64,000 nucleotides of DNA, from assembly GCA_006538405.1 (NCBI GenBank), contig BJKQ01000009.1:1250001-1314000 (forward strand), written 5' to 3'. The position numbers were made by a program, and so were the translations under genes. This document shows positions 39,581-50,809 of the stretch, piece by piece (the stretch's first letter is position 1; every line of letters starts with the position of its first letter). The notes under the pieces were generated by a model. It saw nothing but the letters and a program-made list of their open reading frames with translations. It was not told where the DNA came from and did no database searches. This DNA comes from Hansfordia pulvinata. Lineage: Eukaryota > Ascomycota > Sordariomycetes > Xylariales.

Positions 39581-39612
39581 TGTGTTTGTGTGTGTGTGTG
39601 CGTGTGCGTGTA
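39581..39612 (+). repeat. GT-rich microsatellite
   Basis: Interrupted GT repeat (TGTGTTTGTGTGTG... with GC interruptions), about 280 bp upstream of the cutinase-like gene. Confidence 0.7.
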
Positions 39613-39891
39613 GCCCATTCTGTGTGACAAGATGTGCATCCATGATGGGTTCTGCTCAAATAGGCGCCGGGCCCCACGAGAGCAAGTAGGCCTGGCTAGA
39701 CTTCCTGCCGATCTGTCAAGGCCCCCTTCCAAGCCTCTCAACAGACGCTCCCAAGGTGAAGGCGGGTGACGAGATTACCTGCCTGCCTTTCGTCTTTAGA
39801 GTCGAGAAGCGAACGGAGGCGACTGCTCAGCTCACTGGTGGGCTCGTTAAGACCTCCCAAGAAGCAAACAACATACACGGCTGCCACGGCC

Positions 39892-41301
39892 ATGCTAGCG
39901 GCCACGACGACGGTCCTCGCCGGCCTGGGCGCGCTGTCTGGCGCGTCGGCGTCCTTCCTCAACTCCATCAGGGCCCTGCCCGATGTGGTGGGCACGTGGG
40001 GCGGCACCAACGCTCTGGCGGCGCGCGAGGTCGCCGACAAGCTCCGGTGGAAGGAATGGGACACTGTCGCCAAGGAGTGGGACGGCGTCCTAAAAGACGA
40101 AGACAAAGACCAATGCGCCGACTTCGCGATCATCATCGCGAGAGGAACGTTTGACCGTGGGTGAGTCTGCCCCGCGCTCATCACTCCTCCCCCCCCCCCC
40201 CCCCCCCCCCGCGCGCCTCAAAGAGATCAGGAATTCGAGGCTGACAAAGCGAGCAATGCTACAGAACTGTGGGTGACTGGGTTCCCCCATACTTTATCAG
40301 AGACATGAAGACTGTCTTCAACCCAATCCATGGGCAAAAGGAGGAGCTGAGAGGGAAAACTTTGGCCTTCCATGGTGTTGACAGGGACGACTATCCGGCG
40401 AACCTGGAAGACTATATCCAACACGCGGGCTCCGAAAAGGGCGCGGAGAGCATGGGCAAAGCCGTGAACAAGTACTGGGATGTCTGCAAGCACAAGGAGC
40501 CGCTCTTCATAATAGCAGGCTGGAGGTCAGTCCCAAAGAGAACCCTGGTGCCGCCTTTTGTCATTGACTTTTCTTTTCTCTTTTTCCTTTGTCGTTTGCT
40601 GACAAGAGGTCTCCCCCTTTCACAGTCAGGGTGCTTTGGTGGCGCGCAAAGCCTTCAGACACATCGAAGAGGACATTCGAGACAAGAGAATCCTGTCCCT
40701 CACCGTCTGGGGCGACCCTTACAAGCTTTTCGCTGCAGAGTTTAGAGACAGATTCCCCGACCTGCCTCAGAAAGTCAGCTACCTTCCTCAGTGTGAGGTG
40801 AACAAAAAGCCACGGACGCAAGCCCCGGCAGCGGAAGACGGCTCGTCGGCAGAACAGCAGCGGCCTCCGGGCTCACTTGCCCAGCAGGTCGCCGCGGCCG
40901 TTGGTCTGTCTCCAGCGGTACACGACGACCCGCTGTCGCCCGAGGACCCACCGGATCTGCTCTGCGCGGACACAGACGAGGGATTCCCTGATGTGGGCAT
41001 AGTTTTTGCATCCGTCTGGACATGGCTCGACTGGGTGAAGCAGCAGTTGATCGGTGTCGTTGTCAAGTTCAACATCGTCCACCCCTATCTGGCCTTCATT
41101 GTTTTCCCCCAGCTGTTGGCCCATCTTGTAATTGAAGCCCCATTCCAATTCGGCACCCTGGGAAGGGCTGTTCTCGAGGGAGACAAGACGAAAATATCGC
41201 GCTGGCTTCTCAATCCAGCACACTTCTTCTACGGTATTGATGGCAAGACCAGGAGTTCTGCCATCCAGAACCTCGATGCCTATCTACGCTTTGATCTATA
41301 G
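39892..41301 (+). CDS. Secreted cutinase-like serine hydrolase
   Basis: Three exons (39892-40160, 40265-40525, 40626-41301) total 1206 nt, 401 aa. The N-terminus MLAATTTVLAGLGALSGASA is a clear signal peptide. The segment CADFAIIIARGTFDRGTVGDW matches the N-terminal beta strand and ARGT/oxyanion region of cutinases. The nucleophile motif is GWSQGA (S177), whose Ser codon is split AG|T by intron 2. Later LCADTDEGFPD and FNIVHPYL could supply the Asp and His. At 401 aa it is nearly twice a classical cutinase, with a Pro/Ser/Glu-rich insert before the Asp and a hydrophobic C-terminal segment. It is therefore probably a cutinase-family relative acting on another ester or lipid. Substrate unknown. 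Intron 1 contains a C22 homopolymer. Confidence 0.7.
40189..40210 (+). repeat. C22 homopolymer in an intron
   Basis: Twenty-two consecutive C lie in intron 1 of the cutinase-like gene, between the donor at 40161 and the acceptor at 40264. Coding is not affected. Confidence 0.85.
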
Positions 41302-44240
41302 ATCGCTCCATGGATGATCCAGACTCCAGGGCATGCCGCAACCGCAGCAGTGGCAGGTTTGGCGAGGAACTTAAGGTTGGCGACAAACCAGGGCGCGCAG
41401 ATCTAAAGAATGGTACCGGAAAATTGAGGCGAGTTTTGGCTTTCAATAGAGAAAAAATGAAAGACTGATCCGTGCTGATGAGATGAAAGGAGCTGGGCCG
41501 TAATGTAGTGAAATGTTGACTGCCCAAAGGCTCAGCGAGATGATACCCCACACACCGCACTCCGCCCATGACCAGCGATCATCAGATGGCTGCGGCCCTA
41601 TTGAAGCAGACGCCCCATGATGGATCATGGCGGCAGCGATAAAGGCATCTAAGTCTCGCTGCCTCATGCGGCCCTAGCAGGTAGTGGATAAGAAGACTGG
41701 CCAGGTGCGAAAAGACTCTCGGAATTGGGGGACCGCACTTTGAGACCGTTGTGCGAGATGGACATCACGGAGTTGGTCCTGCTCCTCGGAGATTCGCCCT
41801 CACCTCGGGTCCCCCTATTCTTACCCCTCACTTGAACACCAAGGGCCAGAAGATCGAGGACCCACCCACCAGGGCAGCTCGTCAAGGAACACGACTCGTG
41901 CTCAAGGGAGATGAAGAGTTCTGGGCTTGGATTGAAACGGTGGCTAGGTAGGGACACTCCTCCGCGTTGCCGCGGCGGGCTGACGAAAAGCTGCAGAAGC
42001 GGCAGAGGGACGCCCGCATCTCTCAACTTGTTTGACTCTCATGCAGATAGGTCTCCATCACCTTAAGAACGTGGGTGTACGCGTGGCGGGGTCACGCGCG
42101 CCGAGCTACAGGACGCGATCTGTATGATGGCACTGGGCAGCCGAAATCCCCACCTGGCCTGGCCGTGGTAGTGAAAGTTGCACCAAGGGAGACCCTCCCT
42201 GAGACCAGAGAGGCTTGCTACAAGCGCATACGTGGGAGCACACACATTCGAGCACCTACTTGTATGTAGAACGCAGAGCTGGATGTGCCAGGCATACTCG
42301 TAGGTCTGGTAGCTACCTCCTGGGGTATCCACTCGTTTACGGGTGCGCGGCTACATTGATGTATGCACGGAGGGAGGTAGGTATGATCCAATCGCAAGAT
42401 GGGTGGGAGGGGCCGTGACTGTGCGCCGAAGTGTGCAAATAGCAACACGTCATGTGTGGGATTGGTACATTGCAGAACGGATGCTTGACTTGCCCCGACG
42501 TGGATGGAGGACGATGCACGCACATCGAAAGCGTGGTGCAGATGGAGCTGCGGTAGCTCGAGCGGGGAGGGGCCTCAGAGGCCCCACCCCCGGATTTCGT
42601 CCTCAGCGCCATGCCCGGACAGGCAAGGGTGACTTCACCCGGGGAGGGGCCCACTGGGCCCAGCCTACAGACACTGCAACCTGCAAGCCCTCCAGCTAGA
42701 CTCCAGGAGGCTTTAGGGGGGGAGTGGGGGCTCGTCTCAGTGGGGTCTACGGGGGTTATGGGTGTCGCTGCACGGCAGACGCTGCACCACGGCCCTTGGG
42801 AACGTTCGAGCGGCCGGTCACGCGATATCGCCTCCGGCCAATGTCGAGCCACCACCATACCTCGTCTTGCCTTGTCTCAAACGGACCACCGTCTGCAGAC
42901 CGTTTGCGCCTCCGTGCTGCTTGGTCTCTGTCGGGCAGTCGTCTTCTTCTGCTGTTTGCTGCATTGAACCAAGGGCCTCGTCAGCGCCAGTGCTCACCCG
43001 TCCAGTGGTCTGCCTGTTGGACCACCCGGCCCACGCCACGAAGCCCATTGCGTCCAATTCGATGTCCCCTGTCCGAGGCTGCTAAGGTTTCGACCGTTCA
43101 TGCTTTATCCTGCTCCGGCCGCCACGGGACCATCGGCCATGCCAAAGACAGAGCTGACCCCGTGAGCCCATGCCTATCCCTTCATCTCCCTCCCGTGCCT
43201 CTACCATTGCCCCTCACTCTCCGTAGGATGCAGGTCGCCCGTAGGTAACCCACAGGTATCAGCTTGGTTGAGGACAGTCAGTCAGGTGATAGCTCGGTGT
43301 CCGGGTCTGGACCTCCAGAGACACTGGCCGTGCCCGCCGTCGCCCCGGCCCCAGGGCAGGAACAACACAAAGATGTACGTATGTATGTATTTCGAGGTTG
43401 CCGTGGGTTGCCGTGTCAGATCAGGTACCCGCTCCGCAGGGTCGCGACTGGAGCAGCCCGGGTTGCATCACGCCTGCACTGATGCTGCATACCTCTGTGT
43501 ACCGGGGCGATTCGCGTTTGAGCTGGCGTTGTGCTTGTACCCCGAGTCGTCATCGGCCCCCGGTACTTGCAGCTCTCCGATCGGCAGCGACATGGTCCCG
43601 GGTAGCTGAAGTGGGCAGCACTACCTCCGCATACCTCCGGATACCAGACGCTACCTGGCCCTGCTTGCAGCACACGAGCTGGGCGATATGATGCGTCAAT
43701 GGTCTCCGGGGCCGTCTGGTCCAGTCCGTCTTTGGATCTCGACTGGCGTAGCTACCTTACGGATCGCCTGCCCCAGGTCGTTCCTACCTCACGTGTGCTG
43801 CCGTGCCATGCCACTCACGCCGTGCGATTCTTATTTCCCCTCTCTTCCCCTCCCCTCCTGCTTCGTCCCTCCCTCTTTCTCCTCTCTCCTCCTTCCCATC
43901 ATCTCCTGATACCTATCTCTACAGCTTCCCGACACTTCTCAGTCGTCACCAATTGCCATTCACACTGATACTCGTTTGTTCGAGCTTGGTCTTTCCCGTC
44001 CTTGCTCGCCGCCTAGAAGCCACCACTCAGCCTTCACTTTTGAGGTATGCGCGTCTGATCGAGCACGCTCGACTGATCCCTCTCCCGATAGCTTCCCTCT
44101 ACACCTTCTCCTCATAGAACCTTTCCACAGTTATTCCTCGAGTATACCTATCCACGCGTACATAAGACTTACGAATGCCGCAGCTGAGACAATCAACCAC
44201 CTACAACTTGTAGATTCGGTTGAACCCGTTCACCACGACC
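41302..44240. other. 2.9 kb intergenic region
   Basis: No recognisable gene. It contains one TACGAGTA octamer (42295-42302) and, close to the next start, a CT-rich leader. The plus-strand open frames at 42343-42699 and 42724-43248 have no domain and look non-coding. Confidence 0.5.
43831..43908 (+). promoter_or_regulatory. CT-rich promoter/leader tract
   Basis: An almost pure pyrimidine stretch lies about 330-410 bp upstream of the ATG at 44241. It is typical of fungal promoters and 5' leaders. Confidence 0.4.
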
Positions 44241-45019
44241 ATGGCAAACAACGCAGAATCCGGCGTCGACAGCCTCGAGCCCCTCAAGAAGGTCGACTCA
44301 GCCGTCCAGGGCCTCGCGTCCTCTCCTACCCAGGAGAAGAGCCACAGGAGGGCCAGCTCCATCGTAGCTGGTGTTGCCAGCACTAAAGACCTCTGTAAGC
44401 CACATGCCACGCAGTGTAATATGTGACTGAGAACTAACGTCAGCAGGGGAAGAAAGGACCCCGCTTCAAATAGCGAAGGAAACACAGAAGACCGGCTGGT
44501 ACGACATCCCATCACGGATCAACACCCCGGAGCCTTACTTCTCAGGCGAGCTCGGGAACTTGCTAATGCTTCTGTAGGAAGATCAACACGTCTCCGACGA
44601 CAGTGGAAGAGAAGGACATCCTCAAAATCCCTGTGGTCACTCCGCTCGTTCGTGCAATTGATCTACACTTCGACCTTGGCTCTCACGTCACGGCTCGGAA
44701 CCGCACCGGTGTCACAATCAAGGACGCCATGGATGCCATCCACAAGAACAACAAGAAGAGGGTAGGCGGTCAAAACAGACAAAAGTATGGAACAAACGAC
44801 AGAGAGCTAACAATATACTCTTAGTCGGACGACGAGCTTGACAAGCCCTACCTGGAAGGCTTCGAATGGATGCCGGCGCACACAGAGTACCCCGACACGG
44901 AAAAGGGACAAGAGGAGAAGCACGCGGACTGGCTCAAGCTCTACGTACATCTGTCTCCGGTACCCGGTGTCTCTGGCTTTGGCGGAAGCAAGAAGAAGAA
45001 GAACAAGGGTGGCGAGTAG
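44241..45019 (+). CDS. Hypothetical four-exon protein, 194 aa
   Basis: Exons 44241-44394, 44447-44498, 44578-44761 and 44825-45019 sum to 585 nt with consistent phases and canonical GT..AG sites. The protein starts MANNAESGVDSLEPLKKVDS. The central part reads PVVTPLVRAIDLHFDLGSH then NRTGVTIKDAMDAIHKNN, followed by LEGFEWMPAHTEYPD. The end is very basic (GGSKKKKNKGGE). There is no signal peptide or membrane segment. The middle pattern vaguely recalls small fungal domains of unknown function (for example the DUF6699 type), but I cannot confirm that. The regular intron phases are the main evidence that this is a real gene. Function unknown. Confidence 0.7.
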
Positions 45020-45710
45020 ATAAATCACGCCTCCGCGTCCGGCATCATATCCAATACTCCCACCACACCCACGGGGCTTGTCTCATCAATGTACTCTAGT
45101 CAACCCACTTCAAGGTACCATGGATATTGCGAAAGATAGCCTGGATGGTATGTTTGTGGAGGAGGGTTTCGATTCTGCGCATCAGCCGAAGTTTACTGAG
45201 AGGGCTTTTAGCTGACTACGATTGGCTCCTGGTGATCCCTACGCCACGAGGCTTGGCAAGGGCAATGATATAACATGCCACTCTCACACTAGCATCACCT
45301 GCGAAGCTTAACCGCTGTTCCGGCGTTTGAGATGTGACATATCGCTCGCTACGATACGTTCCCTTGATATTCCTGTCACCGGATGCTCACACGTGTGTCT
45401 ACGAAGAGGCCACAGAGTATAAAGGCACTGGGCATCAGATTAGTCGATGGTGATCTGAAATCTGACAGCATTTTCGAACAAAGAGCTAGCAACCTCCCAT
45501 AAATGGTGCCTGGTGGAACGTTTGTCGCCGCTTGGAATTATTGACCTACTATAACACAGTTACCAACGCGAGAACCATAGCCGACCGCACAATTGAAAAC
45601 CAGCACGGCACCGGTGAGCATCCATCCCCGCCTATTGGCTACCTACTCACGACCAACCCTGACTTTAGCTAGGGAGACCTCCAAGTGCGCCATATCCAGA
45701 GCAATCCTCG
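45020..45710. other. Intergenic, hypothetical gene to vWA gene
   Basis: This holds the 3' flank of the hypothetical gene and the promoter side of the vWA gene. A GTGAGC...CTGACTTTAG pair (about 45613-45668) could be a 5' UTR intron of the vWA gene. Nothing else is seen. Confidence 0.4.
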
Positions 45711-46814
45711 ATGCCGCACATGCCGGATCCCTCGCTGTCGGCTTTGCCGCAATGTGCCGTCCCGCACCTCCAGCAGAGGCCGTCCGTGGCGCCAAAGCAT
45801 TTCTCCCGCAAGACCACCACCACCACCACCAGAGTCGCCGGGCCTGGACCGGACCAACGGAAAAAGACGGAGGCGGACCCGTTCTCTTTCCTTGGGCGCG
45901 TCAACACGGCGTTCCTGATTGATGACTCGGAGCCGCTGAGGCCCGACGGCGGCGGCGGCGGCAGCGGCGGGGATGAAACGGAGCGGCATCTGCGCTACGA
46001 TCACCACGGCCACTGGGACGAGATCGGGTCCGTGCTTCGGCAGGTCTCGTCGGTCGCGGCGCGCTGCGAAGGCGACGGCGTCGACGTCTACTTTGTCAAC
46101 CACCGGCCCGCGGGGTACCCGCTCACCGTCAGCCGCACTGGCGGCGGCAGCGGCCGCGCTCGCGGGTGGTCCTCGGGCTGGGGCTACAGGAACATCGGGC
46201 AGGTGCACGGCGTGCTCGAGATGAGCGACAACGTCGAGGGCATCTTCGGCCACGTCACGCCCCGGGGCAGGTGTCGCCTGGGGCGGGCGCTGGACCGCAT
46301 CCTGTCGAGGCACCTGGGCGACGTCGAGAGGGGCTCGGCGTCGGCGGGGGATGTGCAGCAGCAGGTGGGGTCGGGGACGAGGGAAGACGAAGACGACGGA
46401 AAAATAGGAGGAGGAGGAGGAGGAGGAAGAGGCAGGAACCAGACACCACCGTCCCCTCTCAACGTCATCGTCGTGACGGCGGGCCTCTACCGCTCCGGCA
46501 GGGACGAAGAGGACCCGGCCCCGGCGCTGGAGCGGGCCGCGCGCCGCATCGAGGCCGGCCGCCGTGGCCGCCCGGTTCTTCGCGTGCACTTCGTCCAGGT
46601 GGGCCACAGCGCCGCCGTGGCGCGCCGGCTGCACCTCCTGGCCGGGCAGTTCGGCGGGTTCGTCGAGGCCTCTTCCTGGGACAGCGTCCTGGGTTTCAGC
46701 CAGGGCGGCGGGCGGCCCAGGCCCGGCGACGTCCTGCGCTGCCAGAAAGGGCTTCTATCCGCCGACGAGGTGCTGAGGGTTGTCGGCGGGGGGTTCTGGG
46801 AGAAGAACGAGTGA
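45711..46814 (+). CDS. Degenerate von Willebrand factor A-like protein
   Basis: A single frame of 367 codons starts at the first ATG after a possible leader intron. The order of segments follows the fungal vWA proteins: DPFSFLGRVNTAFLIDDSEP (strand 1 with the metal-site loop), RYDHHGHWDEIGSVLRQVSS (helix 1), GDGVDVYFVNHRPAGYP, FGHVTPRGRCRLGRALDRIL, then after a long Gly/Asp-rich insert LNVIVVTAGLYRSGRDEEDP and LRVHFVQVGHSAAVARRL. The MIDAS metal motif DxSxS is altered to DDSEP, so the second Ser is lost and metal binding is doubtful. The coding sequence is extremely GC-rich, and the insert (GGGGSGG, GGGGGGG) is low-complexity. Cellular role unknown. Confidence 0.7.
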   Translation: MPHMPDPSLSALPQCAVPHLQQRPSVAPKHFSRKTTTTTTRVAGPGPDQRKKTEADPFSFLGRVNTAFLIDDSEPLRPDGGGGGSGGDETERHLRYDHHGHWDEIGSVLRQVSSVAARCEGDGVDVYFVNHRPAGYPLTVSRTGGGSGRARGWSSGWGYRNIGQVHGVLEMSDNVEGIFGHVTPRGRCRLGRALDRILSRHLGDVERGSASAGDVQQQVGSGTREDEDDGKIGGGGGGGRGRNQTPPSPLNVIVVTAGLYRSGRDEEDPAPALERAARRIEAGRRGRPVLRVHFVQVGHSAAVARRLHLLAGQFGGFVEASSWDSVLGFSQGGGRPRPGDVLRCQKGLLSADEVLRVVGGGFWEKNE

Positions 46815-47202
46815 GGAGGCGAGGGGTCCCGGGGAAAGAGGGCAAAGGGAAGGGCAACCGACTTTCTTAACACATCAAATGTGCCACTCTCATCGCCAGG
46901 GAGCATAGAGCACTTATGTCAAGTCTGAAGTCTGGAAGCTGCGTGACTCCTCTTTCCTGGCGTCTTTCCGCCAGGAGTAGGAACGAGACAACGTGGACAT
47001 GCAAGTCGAGGGAGTGATGAAATGGGCTGATAGACGTTCGAAGGGACTCGTAGCGATCAATCACGGCTAATTGGGGGGCCCAGAAAGGACATAGCTCATG
47101 TGTCATTCGTCACAATAGAGTTTGAATATGAACAAGAAACGTGGTTTGTATCTATTACCCGGTTAAGCTGCACGGGGGTCTACTTACATTTCGACCCGCC
47201 CT
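46815..47202. other. Short convergent intergenic region
   Basis: The vWA gene (plus) and the DPP IV gene (minus) end here, 388 bp apart. Only 3' flanks are expected, and no further feature is seen. Confidence 0.5.
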
Positions 47203-49603
47203 TCAGTCCCAGGAGCGCCTGCTCCACTGATGTGTGAGTTTCTGGCCGTCCCTCAACTTTTCCTGGTACAGACGAGTCGAAAGATGCTTGTACAAATAGA
47301 CCTTTGCGTTGTCGTAGACAATGCTGTGGTCGCTGTCCGTGTACACCCTCCACTCCAGCTGGTCTGGCGTCAGACCGTCGCCAACAAGTAGATCGATCAG
47401 GGCCGCCGTGTTCTGGTAGTGAACGTTGTCGTCGCCCAGTCCGTGCTCGACGGTCACGCCGCCCTTGATGTTCCTGAAGCCGTCAGTCTTCCGAATCGCC
47501 GTCTTGTTGTACCCGGCCTCGTTATGCTGCGGCGTCTTCATGTACCGCTCCGTGTAGCAGCTGTCGTAGAACCTCCAGTCCGTGACCGGCGCGACGATCA
47601 GCCCCAGAGTGAAGACTCCGCTGTCGCGCTCGACGACCTTGGAGCTGAGGTACCCGCCAAATGACCAGCCGAAGATGCCGACGTGGTCGGGATTGATGTA
47701 TGAGAACTTGGAGATGAGCTCCTTGGCCGCCCAGATCTGGTCAATGGCCTCGAACTCGCCTAGGTGGGAGGCCACCGACGCACGGAACTCACGGCCTTGG
47801 AAGCCGGAGCCCCGGTTATCAACAGTGTACGTGATGTACTGCAGTTCCGGGTCCGATGAAATGAAGGCGTTCCATGCCGGCGGCGCGTACTCCTTCGAGA
47901 CCATCTGGAAGCCTGGGCCGCCGTAGGGAGTGAACAAGACAGGGTACTTCTTCGAACGGTCGAAGTCGGGAGGCAGCTGCTGCATGACGTTCAGATAGTA
48001 GCCATCCGGATGCTCAAGTCTGAGATATGTGATGTTGGGAAGCTTGTAATCTTGAATCTTGTCCCACAAGGCTTGGTTGGACGTGACTGTACGCAGGGGC
48101 GTGTTTGGCTCCTTTGCTCGGTACAGCTCCTGGTAGGGAACGTCAGGTCCTTGGTAGCTCAGAATGTAGTATTGCGAAGCATATGAGAAGGAGGCGGACC
48201 AGTAGCCCGGGACTTGGTCGTCGACGAGAGAGGTGACCTGTTTGGTCTTGTAGGACACTGAATACAGATGCCGCTCAGTGGGATCTCTCCGAGTCGACAA
48301 GTAGTAGATCAACTCCAGATCAAAGTCGATATTCAAGATTGACGTGACCTCCCACTCGCCATGTGTTAATTGAATACTCTCCGACCCATCAACAGCATAG
48401 AGATAGAGGTGCTGCCAGCCAGATTCATCCGAGAGGTCGACGTAATACCTTGCATCGCTGCCGTTCACCGGTCCGACATATTGAATGGACAAGTTGTTGT
48501 CCAACCATCCGTCGGTGCCGTCGCGAGTTCGGATCGCTTTGGAGGATACCGTGGCTCCCACGTCAACTCGGACGTCGGTCGAGTGATCTTGCACGCGGTT
48601 GAAAGCGCGGTAGACAAAGCTGTCATGGTTCGAAGTAGTCCACGCCACCTCGCCAACAATTACATCCCCTGGCTTGTACGCGTCGATCGGGACAGAGGTC
48701 TTCTTCCCGCTCGCAACGGCCACCACGGACAGCAGGGGTGTTGGATTCGGAGTCCCAGCCTTGGGATAGCGCAGGTCCAACTCGCGAGGGTAGAGTGGAG
48801 CGATTGCGGAATTGTTCATGAAGTATTGTATCTTGAACGTCCCGACATCCGTCTCGTTGAAGCTGAGGAAAGCCAGTTGCTCCCCATCGGGAGAGAACCA
48901 GAGCGTCGAGCGGTATTGGAAGATTTCCTCCTCGTACACCCAGTCGGGAACCGCATGGAAAAGATCTGGGCCACCGTCATTTGTGATCTGACTCGACGAT
49001 CCGTTCCTTGAAAGGTAGAGATTGTTGCCCCGGACGAACGCGATAGCATCGCCTTCCGGGGCAAACTCGGCATACTGAATGTCGCCAGCCTGGTCCTCGA
49101 CCAGCGGAGCCAGACTGCCGGAGCTCACATCCAAGACGTGGTAGTCGGCGAAATATGAGTGTCGGTACTGCGAGGCAAGTCAGCAAACATGCATCGGACC
49201 CGGCGCGTGCGTTGACGTGACAGCTCAACAGGTTGAAGCTTACCTGCTTGGTGTAGTTGGTGGCGAACAGCACTCTCTGCTGATCCGTGCTCACCCAGTA
49301 TTCGTACGTTCCGGCCGGGACCTTGGCGGCCTCCACAAAAGTCTTGTTGGCGTTTGTCGCGATGTTCTCCAGAACCAGAGATCCGTCATCGGCTTGGTAA
49401 ATGTACTGGCCGTCTTGGTCGCTTCCACCAAGCCAACTGACGGTGATGGCATCTGCCGCAAATGTGCTCGAAGTGACCGTTTCGTTCCAGGTCAAGGGTC
49501 TGTCGCCGTTTCCAGTGGGCTGATGAGGGCGCCGTGCTGGTTTGATTGCGCTGGCGGCGCCCAGCAGGGTCAGCCACCATGCCGTGTGAACTGGTGCCTT
49601 CAT
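47203..49603 (-). CDS. dpp4: Secreted dipeptidyl peptidase IV
   Basis: An S9B serine exopeptidase that removes X-Pro or X-Ala dipeptides from peptide N-termini outside the cell. Exon 1 is 49603-49244 and exon 2 is 49167-47203, with a 76-nt intron. It totals 774 aa, close to secreted fungal DPP IV. The signal peptide is MKAPVHTAWWLTLLGAASA; a Met 15 codons upstream would bury it, so 49603 is preferred. The beta-propeller part has FHAVPDWVYEEEIF, the Glu pair that holds the substrate amino terminus. The hydrolase domain has the nucleophile elbow GWSFGG (S622), GLGDDNVHYQN (D699) and DSDHSIV (H734), spaced like the human triad. Several N-x-S/T sites fit secretion. It is intact. Confidence 0.95.
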
Positions 49604-50809
49604 GTTTGTGGCTGTCTTCGCCGCGCGCCTGCGAGATGCACGTTTCAATCTCGTGGGACGTGAGGAGCTCGGGGTCCATGCAGTTTATGACGAGTTCTAG
49701 GACCGGACCTCTTTATCATCCCGTTGCAGCCTGGTCTATTTTGCCTGCTGCTGTTGCCGCCTGCTACTGTTGCCTCCTCCTACTGTTGCCTGCAGCTCAG
49801 CTCGGACATACCAGCACCGCAGAGCTTCCGGCCCACTGCGAGATAGCGCGTGTGTTGTCCCGCATCACACCAATAGCAAACCGGTGGCCAGAATGGATTG
49901 TCGTGACTGACCAGGCGCGTCAGGGCCGTGGGATCGCCCGTCCGTGCGAGGTAGCAGTTCGTGATTGCTTTGCTACCTGCCTCTTCCAGTCTACCCCTCC
50001 CTTGCTCTGCTTCTCTCGGCCCGAAGGTGCTCGTACTGGGTCAGAGCTGTGCTCCCCAGTCACAGCGGGTTGGGCGGGTGATTGTGGTGGCTGTATCCGT
50101 ACCGGGAGGAGTATTGGGGTAGGGCTTGCTTCTTTGTCCAATTTCGGAGTGAGCCGCCCCTTGAGCCATCCCTTGCAGACAGACGTTGTCCTACCGTGCC
50201 CACGTACAACAAGGGCCGGCACCTGCGTCCCGCGGCCTGTTTAATAGCGCGATCATCGTGGTGCTCATTAGCGCTGTGTTTGTCGGGACTGTGAGTGGAC
50301 GCAGTGTCCTGCGGAACTTACTTAATTACTACAAGTCGTACGCATCACGAAGTCGCAATGTGCAGCCACTTGTAAGCAGCATTGGCAGTAAGGGTGCAAA
50401 TGAACCATCCGCCATGCCAAGATGCCAGGGTGACAGAGCCCTGGCGTGCTGTGCGCCACCGCAGGATACAATCGTGGGTAGGTCGACATCACGTCCAGAT
50501 TGCGCATGTTTCCCGATGCAACATGGTCCGTGATAGCATAATCGGCGTCAACTCAGCCATGTCCACTCTTGAGCTATCTGTACGTTTCAATGTAGTATGC
50601 ATTGGTTCCATGCAGTTGAACGACCCTGATCCATGCACGACCAGGCCATTTCATATACGCAAGATCTCCCAGCCCCGTCAATTCTTGGAACATACCCACG
50701 TAATACTCGTAGCTCAACCCCACCTTTGCCGAATCTCCGATACTACTGCGCTGCTTGAACAGTGATGCCGAAGACGGAGTCCCGATCCGAGCGCCTTTTG
50801 TGAACCGAT
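49604..50809. other. Intergenic, DPP IV promoter and MYND gene 3' flank
   Basis: No gene is recognised. The first several hundred bases are the upstream region of DPP IV. One TACGAGTA octamer (minus orientation) is at 50704-50711. Confidence 0.45.

Larger units (their letters stand above)
36536..39891. other. 3.4 kb intergenic region upstream of TF and cutinase-like genes
   Basis: It lies between the divergent TF and cutinase-like genes and so contains both promoters. No gene is recognised in between. It has CAG/GCA-rich triplets (36823-36854), TACCTTAGGTA (37115-37125), a GGTA tandem (37459-37476), TACGAGTA copies at 37401, 38056 and 38772, an (AG)18 tract and a GT-rich tract. Confidence 0.5.

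Noticed and set aside
45593..45922. Upstream start for the vWA gene near 45593
   Set aside because: That frame begins with TTG, not ATG; a leader intron is a better reading.
45669..46634. 321-codon minus-strand frame opposite the vWA gene
   Set aside because: Low-complexity antisense frame; the plus-strand frame shows an ordered vWA pattern.
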